Shown in pieces: positions 44,458 through 53,860 of a stretch of 64,000 bases of DNA. The position numbers were made by a program, and so were the translations under genes. The DNA is from Cocleimonas sp. GTDB taxonomy: Bacteria; Pseudomonadota; Gammaproteobacteria; Thiotrichales; Thiotrichaceae. The stretch is from NCBI GenBank assembly GCA_021647365.1, contig JAKIUW010000013.1, forward strand, positions 1 to 64,000, written 5' to 3'. The notes beneath the pieces were generated by a model, which saw only the letters and a program-made list of their open reading frames with translations, did not search any database and was not told the origin of the DNA. Position 1 is the stretch's first letter, and each line of letters starts with the position of its first letter.

Positions 44458-46732
44458 ATCCGTATATCTTATCCTTTAATTCGCGCCTTGCACCATTACC
44501 TAGGCCGCCAATTCCTTTGAGTTCAAATTCGATAAAAATGGGGGTTTCGTAGTTTACATTATCGGAGCTTAAATAGCGTTTAGCAACGATGCGAGTCTTC
44601 CAGCAACAATCTTGATATTCAAAACCTACCAGTGATTCTAAGTTACGTTTGTTTTCTAAATCACGCTCTATACTACCAACAAATGACCATTTGTCATTAA
44701 GGGGTAATGCACCCGATAAGGTTAATTGAGTAGACTCACTATCCGTCATATTGAGTTCAGTATTTAATTTACGATAACTAATATTAGCAATCCGTCTTTT
44801 ATCATCCTGATAGTTTAAACGAAGTTCGGTATTAGTTATTCGTTTTTTATCAAGATTCCATAAAGCGGAGGTTGTTACCCTGAAATTATCATTTATTGGG
44901 CCTGATAATTCTAGTATAAGATCTGACTTCTTGCCTGTCTGAATAGTTCCACCTGGAAGTGTGACTCTTCTATTGTTGAAATTAAATACTTGACCGATGC
45001 TGGCTTTAAACAATTCTTTACCATTTTCTCTATCTTGTAGGCGTGAGCTAACGACAAAAGTTAAGCGATTAGTATCTGCAATACGGTCTTTTCCTGTGAA
45101 CCGGTTTTCTGAGAATAATTGTGTACTGGCAGAGTAATCGGTTTTTGCGGTATCAAATACAGGAAAATTACTTTGGTCTTTAAAAGGTGTGTAAGAATAG
45201 AACAGGTGTGGCTCTAGCGTTTGTGTGTAGTGCTTAATGCCTAATTTTTTATGTATCGTAATATCGCGGTCAAAAAATAAGCCGCTATCTAAAGTGAATG
45301 TGGGTAAGGTGCGATTGAGTGTGCTTTCACCGATATTCTTGTTCAAGGTATATAAAGTCGATTGAAGGCTCAGCGTGGGTTTTATAAACCATGCATCATT
45401 GCCCCATTTTTTTGAAACAGAGACTTTAGCATCCAAGCGAGTGCCTGTTACATCATTTGATTTATCAAAGTTTACTAGCTCAATATCCATTTCCATTTTA
45501 AGTTTTTTGGGCGCAGTTTTAGGTTTGTAAGATAGTTTGAGTTCTGGAAGCCTTGAATAAGGTGAGTCATCAGTATCGAGTATTTGATAATCTTCCACTG
45601 CAGCACTTAGCGTCCATGGCTTGTTTTTATGGATGATTTCTAAGCGCCTTTGTAACGAGGAACGTGCACTTGTTTCAAGTGAATCAGAAAGATCGTCAAA
45701 GTAGTCCTTATCAGAGACACCTTCTGCATTGAAGTTAATTTTGGTGTTTTTAGACAATATTGTGTGATGTTCTAACTTGAAATAATCACGATATTTTTTA
45801 CCAAAAGCACTACCAGATGTATCGTCAAAAGACTTATCTTCAGGGATAAAGTCGTACTCAAAAAAACCTTTATGTAGTGGGGTTATATAACGAAACTCAC
45901 TATCAAACATGAGTCCTTGTCGCTCATTAAGGGTTGTTGTGACAGTTGCATCGTAGTTTGGCGCAAGGTTAAAATAATAAGGAAGTGATATTCCTGTGTT
46001 TGACTGGATGCGTACACGAGGTGTTAAAAACCCATACTTGCGATTATCATTTAAAGGAAAGCTATATTTTGGAAAGTAAAAAACAGGAACACCTTTTATA
46101 TTAAAGGTTACATTCTTGGCGCTACCTTGTTGGGTTTTTTTATTGATATTAATTTCGGAAGACTTTATATACCAACTTGGATTGGGGGTAGGGCAGCTAG
46201 TAAAAGTTGCTTGTTTGAGTTTTATTTCATCTTGGCTGATTAGCTCAATCTCTTGGCTTTCTCCTCGTGCATCGAGTTTGCCTACTTTGTATTCCGCTTG
46301 TTTAACTGTTCCTGTGTGATTTTTTAAATTGTATTTTATCGATTGGGTTTTAAACTCCAGCTCAGGTGCAATCAGAATAACATTGCCATTTGCGGTGACA
46401 ATATGACTGTTTTTATCAAAACTGGCACGATCAGCATTAAATACAGTGCCATTTTTTTGAATAATGATGTGTCCTTGTAGCGTGGAAGCCGCTTCAGGTC
46501 TTATTATTCCTGTATCTGCTTCAAGGTAGATAGCATCTGGGTAGGGTTGTTGAGTAGCCGTAGAATACTGTTTTGACGTAGCATGTGAATGTTTTAGAGC
46601 GGAACATCTTCCCCAATCGGTAGGTTTTTGTTTAGTATCATCATCAATAGAGGTTTCAATCTCTGCATGGATAGCCGTAAAAGATACGACAAGCAGTATA
46701 GGAGATAATAATTTTAGGCTAAAAAAATTCAC
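44444..46732 (-). CDS. lptD: LPS-assembly outer-membrane protein LptD
   Basis: 762 residues from a GTG start. Signal peptide 1-24, then a LptA-like jellyroll domain (about 55-190, with IIQKNGTVFNADRASFDKN), then a 26-strand barrel. The disulfide cysteines match E. coli LptD: C43 in GRCSAL, one in TFTSCPTPNPSW, and the adjacent pair in YQDCCWKTRI. It transfers LPS to the cell surface with LptE. The surA gene overlaps its end; the inverted repeat at 46795-46864 lies upstream. Confidence 0.95.
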   Translation of the reverse strand: MNFFSLKLLSPILLVVSFTAIHAEIETSIDDDTKQKPTDWGRCSALKHSHATSKQYSTATQQPYPDAIYLEADTGIIRPEAASTLQGHIIIQKNGTVFNADRASFDKNSHIVTANGNVILIAPELEFKTQSIKYNLKNHTGTVKQAEYKVGKLDARGESQEIELISQDEIKLKQATFTSCPTPNPSWYIKSSEININKKTQQGSAKNVTFNIKGVPVFYFPKYSFPLNDNRKYGFLTPRVRIQSNTGISLPYYFNLAPNYDATVTTTLNERQGLMFDSEFRYITPLHKGFFEYDFIPEDKSFDDTSGSAFGKKYRDYFKLEHHTILSKNTKINFNAEGVSDKDYFDDLSDSLETSARSSLQRRLEIIHKNKPWTLSAAVEDYQILDTDDSPYSRLPELKLSYKPKTAPKKLKMEMDIELVNFDKSNDVTGTRLDAKVSVSKKWGNDAWFIKPTLSLQSTLYTLNKNIGESTLNRTLPTFTLDSGLFFDRDITIHKKLGIKHYTQTLEPHLFYSYTPFKDQSNFPVFDTAKTDYSASTQLFSENRFTGKDRIADTNRLTFVVSSRLQDRENGKELFKASIGQVFNFNNRRVTLPGGTIQTGKKSDLILELSGPINDNFRVTTSALWNLDKKRITNTELRLNYQDDKRRIANISYRKLNTELNMTDSESTQLTLSGALPLNDKWSFVGSIERDLENKRNLESLVGFEYQDCCWKTRIVAKRYLSSDNVNYETPIFIEFELKGIGGLGNGARRELKDKIYGYDDY

Positions 46733-46794
46733 AGCGTAATTATATGATTCCTCACGTTTAAATCCATAACTATCTAATGCAAATTAATACAAAA

Positions 46795-46864
46795 GCACAT
46801 CCCTCCACTTTTACACGATGTTTAGTCTTTGTAAATTACATCATGTAAAAGTGGAGGGGTGTGC
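46795..46864. repeat. Inverted pair of G-tract repeats (class A) with a shared variant
   Basis: Arms 46795-46815 and 46844-46864 pair over 21 nt with one G-U wobble on the plus strand. Both arms carry the same departure from consensus, GGAGGGG (TCC on the other arm), so the base change is matched across the hairpin. Located between the phosphatase stop and lptD start. Confidence 0.9.
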
Positions 46865-46877
46865 AAGAAACTCTTAA

Positions 46878-47606
46878 CTATAGCGACTTAGGGTATTGAT
46901 GAACTTCAAGTTCAGGGTGGATTTGAAGAAGTGTCAAATGTCCTAAATCTTCACTTTGATAGTAAAAAGCGCCTGTATCAATGTAGTATAAATTATTGAT
47001 ATGTAACGGCTTGCTAATAGGAGTATGCCCCATAACAACAAGGTCAATACCTTCAACATCAACCGTCTCGCCTGTGAGTTTGATGTATTTATAACGATTG
47101 CGTGACCACATGATGTAATCACGAATCTCTTCATCATTGTTAATGTTATGAATAATTTCTTGCCACGACTGACCGACAGGGACGTCAGCATGTACCACGC
47201 CGATATTTCCTGAGTCACTAACAATTTCAAGTGCTACTGGGAGTTCTTCCAAGCGCTCGCGAATTTGTGTTTGCGTTTCGGGGTCTATATCCTCCCACCA
47301 TGCTCCACCGTTATGTTGTATCCAGCTGCGATAATTGGTTTTTTTGTGTTTTGCTTCAATCAGCATCATTTCGTGATTGCCCTTGATGGCGTGAAACCAA
47401 GGCTTATCTAAAAACTCAAGAACGCGGTATGATTCAGGCCCGCGGTCAATCAAATCACCGACGGAAAAAACGCGATCAGCTTCAGGATCAAAATCTAAGC
47501 TTTCAAGTTGAGATTCTAATAATGAAAACATGCCATGGATGTCGCCGACCACAAAGTCGCGACCTATGGGGTTTTTATTAAAGAATTTGAAAGGAAATTG
47601 GGTCAT
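46878..47606 (-). CDS. PP-type metallophosphatase (PrpA/PrpB-like)
   Basis: 242 residues. Metal-binding motifs of the serine/threonine phosphatase family in order: FVVGDIHGMF at 18-27, SVGDLIDRGPES near 48, AIKGNHEMM near 74, and a His in IGVVHADVP and VMGHTPIS. Family members include bacterial protein phosphatases and diadenosine tetraphosphatases; the motif set here fits PrpA/PrpB-like enzymes. No partner gene nearby. Confidence 0.88.
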   Translation of the reverse strand: MTQFPFKFFNKNPIGRDFVVGDIHGMFSLLESQLESLDFDPEADRVFSVGDLIDRGPESYRVLEFLDKPWFHAIKGNHEMMLIEAKHKKTNYRSWIQHNGGAWWEDIDPETQTQIRERLEELPVALEIVSDSGNIGVVHADVPVGQSWQEIIHNINNDEEIRDYIMWSRNRYKYIKLTGETVDVEGIDLVVMGHTPISKPLHINNLYYIDTGAFYYQSEDLGHLTLLQIHPELEVHQYPKSL

Positions 47607-47700
47607 TATCAGTGGGTTCTAAACTAGGTTACTATTACGGAACATAATTAATACAAGCAACTAACACAAGAACATTAAGAGGATGTGAGGTTATTTATGG

Positions 47701-47949
47701 ATGAAAAGTATAAAACACCATGACGAATACATTGCATTTAGAACCGCGATGATACCTATCACCAACTCATTGTTTGCAGTGGGCTTAGTCTCTTTGCCGG
47801 GTATGATGACAGGCCAAATTTTGTCAGGTGTTGATCCTTTGGTAGCGGTACGTTATCAAATCATGGTAATGGCAATGGTTTTTGCATCTGGAGGAATTTC
47901 TAGCGCTATTTGTTTGGTATTATTTACAAGAAGAGTTGCCTCTAACTAA
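47701..47949 (+). pseudogene. C-terminal remnant of a FetB/UPF0014-type ABC permease
   Basis: 82 residues with two membrane segments. RTAMIPITNSLFAVGLVSLPGMMTGQILSGVDPLVAVRYQIMVMAMVFAS is the highly conserved C-terminal part of FetB-type iron/metal export permeases, which are normally about 260 residues. The first two thirds and the ATPase gene fetA are missing. GAGG upstream of the ATG would still allow translation of the fragment. Most likely a degraded copy. Confidence 0.8.
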
Positions 47950-47972
47950 TAGTTAATAATGATATTTTAAAG

Positions 47973-47998
47973 GCACACCCCCCCACTTTTACATGATG
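47973..47998 (-). repeat. G-tract repeat copy (class A)
   Basis: Consensus copy on the minus strand between the fetB remnant and the patatin gene (converging). A weak 11-nt partial match, ACATCATGTAA, is at about 48032. Confidence 0.88.
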
Positions 47999-48109
47999 GT
48001 TAGATAAATGCAGAGCATCCTTAACTTCAATACATCATGTAACTCAGCATAAATTCTAGCAGTCGAAAAAAACTAATGAGCTATCATTCAGAAGTGGGGA
48101 GGCTTTCAT

Positions 48110-50401
48110 TTATTTTGATTTTCGAGTAGCTAAGGAAGCTAAGGAAGTTTGTAGCTCTGTTAATGTAATGCTTTTGGCGTCTTCGCTTGTTTTACAAACT
48201 TCTTCCGCCATTTGTTTGGTCAATTGATAGCCCAATTCGCGGTAGGCTTCAAACTGATTTTCATCAAAGAATTGATCAGCTGTTGTTTGGTTAGGGAAGT
48301 CGGTATTAACTGACTTGTAGTGAAACAATGATAGTGGTAAATCTTTTATCATCAGTGATTTAATCACAATCAAATAGCCGAGTTTTTCTTTATCGGGGTA
48401 TTTTACCTTCGCGATGGCGAAGCCTTTTTTGGATAGGTTAAACTTTTTCTCAATCGCGTCAGCATTATTGTCGCCATTGGGCAAAATTGCATTTAAGCCG
48501 TAATCGTCTAAAAAACTGATTGTAACACCAAAATCAACACGTACTCTTTCCATAACATTGGCGATATCTTCCAAAGTGAATTTAGGATCAGCACCCGCTT
48601 GGGAAAGCATGATTATGGGTAATTTACGCCTGATTAATTCATAGATACCCGTATTTTCAAAATGCCCACCATCGGTGAGTTCGATGAATGTTGAGTCTTC
48701 TTTGTTATTGTATGCAAATACACCTTGGGTAAGCCCAGGGACGATAAAATTAGGTTTTTTAAAAAACTTGTTTTTATTTCTAGCATTTGGGTTAGTTAAC
48801 CACCAGCCTAGTCGAAGGTGAAAAAATGCCATCATAAAAGATATCAGTTTATTTCGAGTTGTGCCTAAACCACCTACGCCAGTTCCTGGATTTAAAGCCG
48901 CTCCTGATATTGCCATTGCTGTTGCATGCGACATTTTACCATCGACAAAATCTAAAGTAGGGTGCCAATTTACCGAGTCACTACCACTGTATGCAGGCGA
49001 AATAACGAAGTTATCTCCACCTCTGCCACGGAACTTAGCTATATCTGAGTCGTTTAAGACAATATTGGTATTGATGATGTGATAGGGGCCAGCAGACTTT
49101 ATTTTCTTCAAGTTTACATCGATTGTGCCATCGGTATTTTTACTAAAAACACCATTACCACACATATCAACAACCATTGCTTGATCCGCTTTGGTTGCAG
49201 GCGCCCATTGGTTTTTTTCAACACTGCTGGTATTGGGCATAAAGGCTTCCATGAGGCGGTCGCGATACATGCGGTTGATGCCAAATAAATTGAGGTTGGT
49301 AAACCAACCAAAGAATGAACCGATAGCTAAAGTGGCGATGGTGGCAAATAATGCATCATTCTTGTAATGATAGGCAATCAGATAGGATGCATAAAATAAT
49401 CCATAGATAAGCAATAAAGATAGAACCCAGATGCGTATATTGGAAATTTTTCTCTTTACCACCTTCACGCTACGCATATTAGACAACTCAAGTAGTGTAC
49501 CTATGCCACCGATCAGCAGTGGGATGAGCCCTGCAACTTCTGAACCAAAGTAGGATTTTTCTTTAAGAAAATCTTGTAAAACCCCCATGGATGCGAGTGC
49601 TAATAGCAGCAGGGTAGCCACCATTAAATAGCCAAATATCTTTTGAGTTCTTACACGTCTTTTATAACCCTTCTCAGTATCTTCAGTCTTGTCGCATGAA
49701 GACACGGATGAAATAATTGCGATAACAGTGGAAAAAAAGATAAGTAAAAGCGCGAGAATAACGACAGGCGTGGTATTTTCAAAGTTAAAAATAGACCAGC
49801 CATCTTTCTCAAAAAAGCCAATGTAGGTAAGTGCAAACATGCCAGATAAGAGTAAAGAAAAATAGACTAAAACAGCAATCAGTGAATTGGCTAGAACTTG
49901 CGCCACCATCGAAAGTGAGTTTAGTCTTTTTCCTGGCGTTAAGTAATCACCATGTTGGCGGATATAGCTGAGAAAATTATTCTCTTCATCTTTATGTTCG
50001 CATTCGACGAGTGTTGCCCGTGTTCCGATACTTTTTTTACCCAAAATAAATTCATTATCAGAATCGTTAACAAGTTCAGGGCCAGAACCTTCACGCTTTT
50101 CAGTTTGTTGATGGTGGAACCAAGTAATAGCACTACCCATATAGCCACCGCCAGATACGGTAGATAAGTAATCAACCTCATCAAAGAGCTGATATCGATC
50201 CAAGGCTTGCGTGACACCCAGTGCAAATGAAGCAGAACGAATACCGCCACCTGAAAAGGCCAAACCAAGTTGTGGCATTTCATCTTCATGGGTGGCTTTG
50301 CTTCTTATTTCTCGTTGTTTATTGATTACCGCGCATTCGGTCTTAAAAACAACATCAATTTCAATATTGTTTTCTTTATCTTTGTTTCCCGCGCTAGCCA
50401 T
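48110..50401 (-). CDS. Large membrane patatin-like phospholipase
   Basis: 763 residues. Patatin domain split around a membrane region: oxyanion loop LAFSGGGIRSASFALG near residue 47 and the nucleophile loop LSTVSGGGYMGSAI near 80 (S in VSGGG, with V instead of the usual leading G). Four to six hydrophobic segments follow (about 165-350), and the catalytic Asp is in ELTDGGHFENTGIYELIRR near 580. It probably acts as a lipid acyl hydrolase on the inner membrane. AAGGAG precedes the ATG. Possible roles are lipid turnover or defence; neither is shown by context. Confidence 0.8.
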   Translation of the reverse strand: MASAGNKDKENNIEIDVVFKTECAVINKQREIRSKATHEDEMPQLGLAFSGGGIRSASFALGVTQALDRYQLFDEVDYLSTVSGGGYMGSAITWFHHQQTEKREGSGPELVNDSDNEFILGKKSIGTRATLVECEHKDEENNFLSYIRQHGDYLTPGKRLNSLSMVAQVLANSLIAVLVYFSLLLSGMFALTYIGFFEKDGWSIFNFENTTPVVILALLLIFFSTVIAIISSVSSCDKTEDTEKGYKRRVRTQKIFGYLMVATLLLLALASMGVLQDFLKEKSYFGSEVAGLIPLLIGGIGTLLELSNMRSVKVVKRKISNIRIWVLSLLLIYGLFYASYLIAYHYKNDALFATIATLAIGSFFGWFTNLNLFGINRMYRDRLMEAFMPNTSSVEKNQWAPATKADQAMVVDMCGNGVFSKNTDGTIDVNLKKIKSAGPYHIINTNIVLNDSDIAKFRGRGGDNFVISPAYSGSDSVNWHPTLDFVDGKMSHATAMAISGAALNPGTGVGGLGTTRNKLISFMMAFFHLRLGWWLTNPNARNKNKFFKKPNFIVPGLTQGVFAYNNKEDSTFIELTDGGHFENTGIYELIRRKLPIIMLSQAGADPKFTLEDIANVMERVRVDFGVTISFLDDYGLNAILPNGDNNADAIEKKFNLSKKGFAIAKVKYPDKEKLGYLIVIKSLMIKDLPLSLFHYKSVNTDFPNQTTADQFFDENQFEAYRELGYQLTKQMAEEVCKTSEDAKSITLTELQTSLASLATRKSK

Positions 50402-50559
50402 TTGATTCGCTCTCCTTGAAACCTAGAAATTATGAATATTAATTGTATGAATGCCGAATGTATTTATTATTGGTAATTTTAGGGTATCTCTATAACTTAA
50501 TACAATTGTAGACTACAACGTTGAAGTTTTCCTGAGAGTAGGGGGAAGCTCAAGCTCAA

Positions 50560-50585
50560 GCACACCCCCCCACTTTTACATGATG
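50560..50585 (-). repeat. G-tract repeat copy (class A)
   Basis: Consensus copy on the minus strand, 10 nt after the flippase stop, between it and the patatin gene. Confidence 0.88.
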
Positions 50586-50594
50586 GTTATATAC

Positions 50595-52010
50595 TTAGTG
50601 CATAAACTCTTTAATACGCGTTCGTATATCTAAAATATTAAAAGCAATCATCATAGCGCCATAACTAATAATTCCTACGGTGAGTTGCACTGCTAGCCAA
50701 CCCCAGCCGCGAAGGTCTTTCAGCCACCATAGACAAAACCCCATCACTAAAGAGGCCACCATTATTTTGGCAAAATCTTTTAAAGGAAAGGGTAACTTAA
50801 AGCGTTTTCGTCCCATAATAACGCTTAAAATACTGCCCAGCCCAAAGGAGGTAACTGTTGCGATAGCCGCACCTTTCATCCCCATTATTGGAATAAGCCA
50901 GTAGTTGAGTGAGAGATTTACGATTGCGATAACAATACCAACCTTAACAATGGCAATAACGTAGTGACCTAGTTGAAAGGCTAAGTCAAAATAGAAAGCT
51001 TGTAAGCCCATTAAGAATATGGCGAGGGTGATCCACGGGAGTAAGTAAATGACTGACTCGTGGTATGCGGGATCAATTAATAAATACACCAGATCAGGGC
51101 CGACTAAGTTTAAGCCGATAACGGCAGGTATGGCGATGCCAAGTAATAGAATGACGTAGTGACGAAAATAACCCATCGCTATTTCTTTGCCTTCGGTGTC
51201 CAATAACTTAATAATGACAGGGTAGGCGGCAAGATTGATTGCAGACATTATCATTAAAATTGAATTACCTGATAAATCGTAACCAACGGCATAAAGCCCT
51301 GCTTGAGCCTTATCTTGCAGTCCTGCTAACATAAAACGATCAGAGACTTTTACCACTTCTTCAAGAAATGTAGCACTTGCTAAGGGTAAGCCATAGGTGA
51401 GTAATTTTTTAAATAACTCTGGGCTATAAGCTTTCTTCTCATAAGGGAGCCACATTTTTTTAAATACAAAGAGAGTAGGAATGAGATAACCAAGGGTAAT
51501 ACCTGTAACAACGCCAACAGCGCCAAACCCTAAATAGGCAAGAATACCACCTATGGCTAACGCAAGAATGGAATAGCTAATCGCTAAGTAGGCATAGTAT
51601 TCAGGCTCTATTTTTGCGGTGAATAGATTTTGTGTAATGGTGAAAAGTGCCAGCGCTATTAAGAAAACATAGGTACTGCTAATCCAGCTTACGGCAGGTT
51701 TATTCCAAAAGTAAAATACGCCTATCAAAGCGATAACAAATAGAAATAATGAGATTTTTATATAGCTACTTGCCAAGGTGTTGGTAAATGTATGGCTATC
51801 AAAGTCTTTATTAGACCAAAAGCGCAAAGTGCCTGCAGGTAACCAATTGAAAAATACATTGTGAAGCAGAACAGTTCCCGCAAAAATTAGGGTATAGGTT
51901 CCATACTCATCGGGGCTAAGCAAATGCGTATAGAGGCTTAAAGCCGCAAATGCCATAATGGCTGGGATGATTTTAGCCAGTATATAAATACTGCTATGAC
52001 GGAAAAGCAT
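50595..52010 (-). CDS. Polysaccharide flippase, Wzx-type (MOP/PST family)
   Basis: 471 residues with 12-14 membrane helices. The N-terminal HSSIYILAKIIPAIMAFAALSLYTHLLSPDEYGTYTLI is the family signature of Wzx-like lipid-linked oligosaccharide flippases. It transfers repeat units across the inner membrane. It lies beside an O-antigen ligase-like gene and a Wzc-like kinase, but on the opposite strand from them, so the locus is not a single operon. Confidence 0.85.
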   Translation of the reverse strand: MLFRHSSIYILAKIIPAIMAFAALSLYTHLLSPDEYGTYTLIFAGTVLLHNVFFNWLPAGTLRFWSNKDFDSHTFTNTLASSYIKISLFLFVIALIGVFYFWNKPAVSWISSTYVFLIALALFTITQNLFTAKIEPEYYAYLAISYSILALAIGGILAYLGFGAVGVVTGITLGYLIPTLFVFKKMWLPYEKKAYSPELFKKLLTYGLPLASATFLEEVVKVSDRFMLAGLQDKAQAGLYAVGYDLSGNSILMIMSAINLAAYPVIIKLLDTEGKEIAMGYFRHYVILLLGIAIPAVIGLNLVGPDLVYLLIDPAYHESVIYLLPWITLAIFLMGLQAFYFDLAFQLGHYVIAIVKVGIVIAIVNLSLNYWLIPIMGMKGAAIATVTSFGLGSILSVIMGRKRFKLPFPLKDFAKIMVASLVMGFCLWWLKDLRGWGWLAVQLTVGIISYGAMMIAFNILDIRTRIKEFMH

Positions 52011-52249
52011 TCTGTTTTATTAACTCTGTAGTGATTATTTTTTATAATTAGAGAACTTGTAGGAGTATAAAGATAAAAGAGAAGTGGGTAAATTTTGTAC
52101 AGATGAGCTGAGTATAATTACTGAGAGTCGGCGAGTTATTATTTATTGGAAAAGTCATCAATAGAGACATACCAATCATCAGTTGATATGCCTCTTCAAA
52201 CTCTTAGCCATGATATAATATTAGTGATATCTAATAATCATAATTCCTA

Positions 52250-53743
52250 ATGAAGTTTTTAAAAAAAACCGATATAAAACAATTAGTTTTGCTCTTTGTC
52301 GCTAGCCTAATAGTAAGCCTGCCTTACTTTTTATATAGCCCAAAGCAGGGCTTGATGGCGGTGCTGGTATTGATGATATTAGCAATGCTGCATAAAACAA
52401 TTTTTCTTGTTGCTAGTATTTATTCACTCTTTATCAATTCATTTTTTATGCACCTTGTCACAACATGGGGTGGTGATTCTTTAGTGTCTAGGATTCAAGC
52501 ATCGTATGAGTCAGCCACCTATGAGCGCTGGGAATATTTTAAAACCTATATTGGTATTACAGATTTTTTGATGACTGTGGGATATTTCATTATTTCATTG
52601 TTCGTCATTTATATTGTTGTTAAAAAGCTGGAACTGTCCTCTTTTGCGCGTAAATTTTCTCTTTCTGTATCTACCTTGGCTATTGTAGCCAGTTTGTTAA
52701 TATTCCCCACGCTTGAAACATTGAAAAACTTTCAGTTGGTGCATCTTCCTCTCACAATTTATAAAACGTACGATAATTTAAGTGTGATTAATGAGCGAGC
52801 CTCATTTTTACAAAAAGCAGAAGACGCTAAAATAAGTTGCCCAAATAGCTTTGATAAAATTATATTTATTCAAGGGGAGTCAGCCAATAAACATCATTTG
52901 AGTGTCTATGGTTATGAAAAGAAAACAACGCCTTTCTTTGATTCTATAAAACCTTACGCCTTTGATGCAATTGCCCCTGCTAACCAAACAAGGTTTGCAA
53001 TAGCCATTGAGTTAACGGATGCGACCGTTGAAAATTTTGATGTTTTCTACAAGAACAAAAGCATTGTTAGCAAACTGTCTAGCTGTGGTTACACAACCCA
53101 TTGGATTTCTAATCAAGGTAAAACAGGGGAGTTTGATACCACCATAACCTCAATTGCCAAAGAAGCGGATCACACCTATTTCTTAAATGATCTAGATTAC
53201 ACAACGGCAGGCTTGGATGGCAATGTACTCAAAACGCTCGATTTAATTGATACCAAAACTCCTGAGAAACAAGCCTTTTTCATTCATCTTTTAGGGTCAC
53301 ACTTTGCTTACTCTGATCGTTATCCAGCGGATAAAGCCTTTATGAAGGGTGATGATGTTGTCACACACTATGATAATTCTATTCACTATACCGATTGGGT
53401 AATTTCTGAAATTTACAAACGCTTTCTTAATGAAAATTCGTTATATATTTACTTGTCAGATCACAGTGAAGTGGTGCAAAAGGGAGGTCATGGTTATTCA
53501 CCAAGCTTTAAAGGGGAATATGACATACCTTTAGTAATGTGGAGCAAACAGAAAGAACGATTGTCGACGTTATTTAAAACGACAAAAGGAAAGCTAATCA
53601 ATACAGAATCACTTAACCATATTATCGAATACTTAACAGGAATGAATGATTCTTTGGGCGTTTCGTACGGTACGAAGGTTCTAAGTGTTATTCCTGAGAA
53701 TGTTGTTGATTATTTAACGCTACCAAAGCATGAAAAAGAGTGA
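52250..53743 (+). CDS. Alkaline-phosphatase-fold transferase (phosphoethanolamine transferase-like)
   Basis: 497 residues. N-terminal membrane part with about five helices (10-170) and a C-terminal periplasmic domain. FIQGESANKHHLSVYGYEKKTTPFFD near residue 205 is the conserved N-terminal metal and nucleophile region of EptA/CptA-type enzymes, where the nucleophile is normally T or S; LYIYLSDHSEVVQKGGHGYSP near 400 holds the DH metal ligands. It may add phosphoethanolamine to LPS or to a surface glycan. Start at 52250; no clear ribosome binding site. Confidence 0.8.
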   Translation: MKFLKKTDIKQLVLLFVASLIVSLPYFLYSPKQGLMAVLVLMILAMLHKTIFLVASIYSLFINSFFMHLVTTWGGDSLVSRIQASYESATYERWEYFKTYIGITDFLMTVGYFIISLFVIYIVVKKLELSSFARKFSLSVSTLAIVASLLIFPTLETLKNFQLVHLPLTIYKTYDNLSVINERASFLQKAEDAKISCPNSFDKIIFIQGESANKHHLSVYGYEKKTTPFFDSIKPYAFDAIAPANQTRFAIAIELTDATVENFDVFYKNKSIVSKLSSCGYTTHWISNQGKTGEFDTTITSIAKEADHTYFLNDLDYTTAGLDGNVLKTLDLIDTKTPEKQAFFIHLLGSHFAYSDRYPADKAFMKGDDVVTHYDNSIHYTDWVISEIYKRFLNENSLYIYLSDHSEVVQKGGHGYSPSFKGEYDIPLVMWSKQKERLSTLFKTTKGKLINTESLNHIIEYLTGMNDSLGVSYGTKVLSVIPENVVDYLTLPKHEKE

Positions 53744-53860
53744 TGTCACCTTGATTGATACCTTCTTTCTGAAAACTCACTCTTCCTATCTGACTAATCG
53801 TGTAGAATTTAATGATTAACTCATAGAATGCTCAGTTATTGATCACTTAAAATAAAACCA

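Noticed and set aside
48032..48050. Further class A copy near 48032
   Set aside because: Only an 11-nt match (ACATCATGTAA) without the G tract; it may be a relic, but chance cannot be excluded.
52011..52249. Small gene or RNA in the 239-nt divergent gap before the transferase
   Set aside because: AT-rich with no convincing frame or hairpin; most likely promoters of the two divergent genes.
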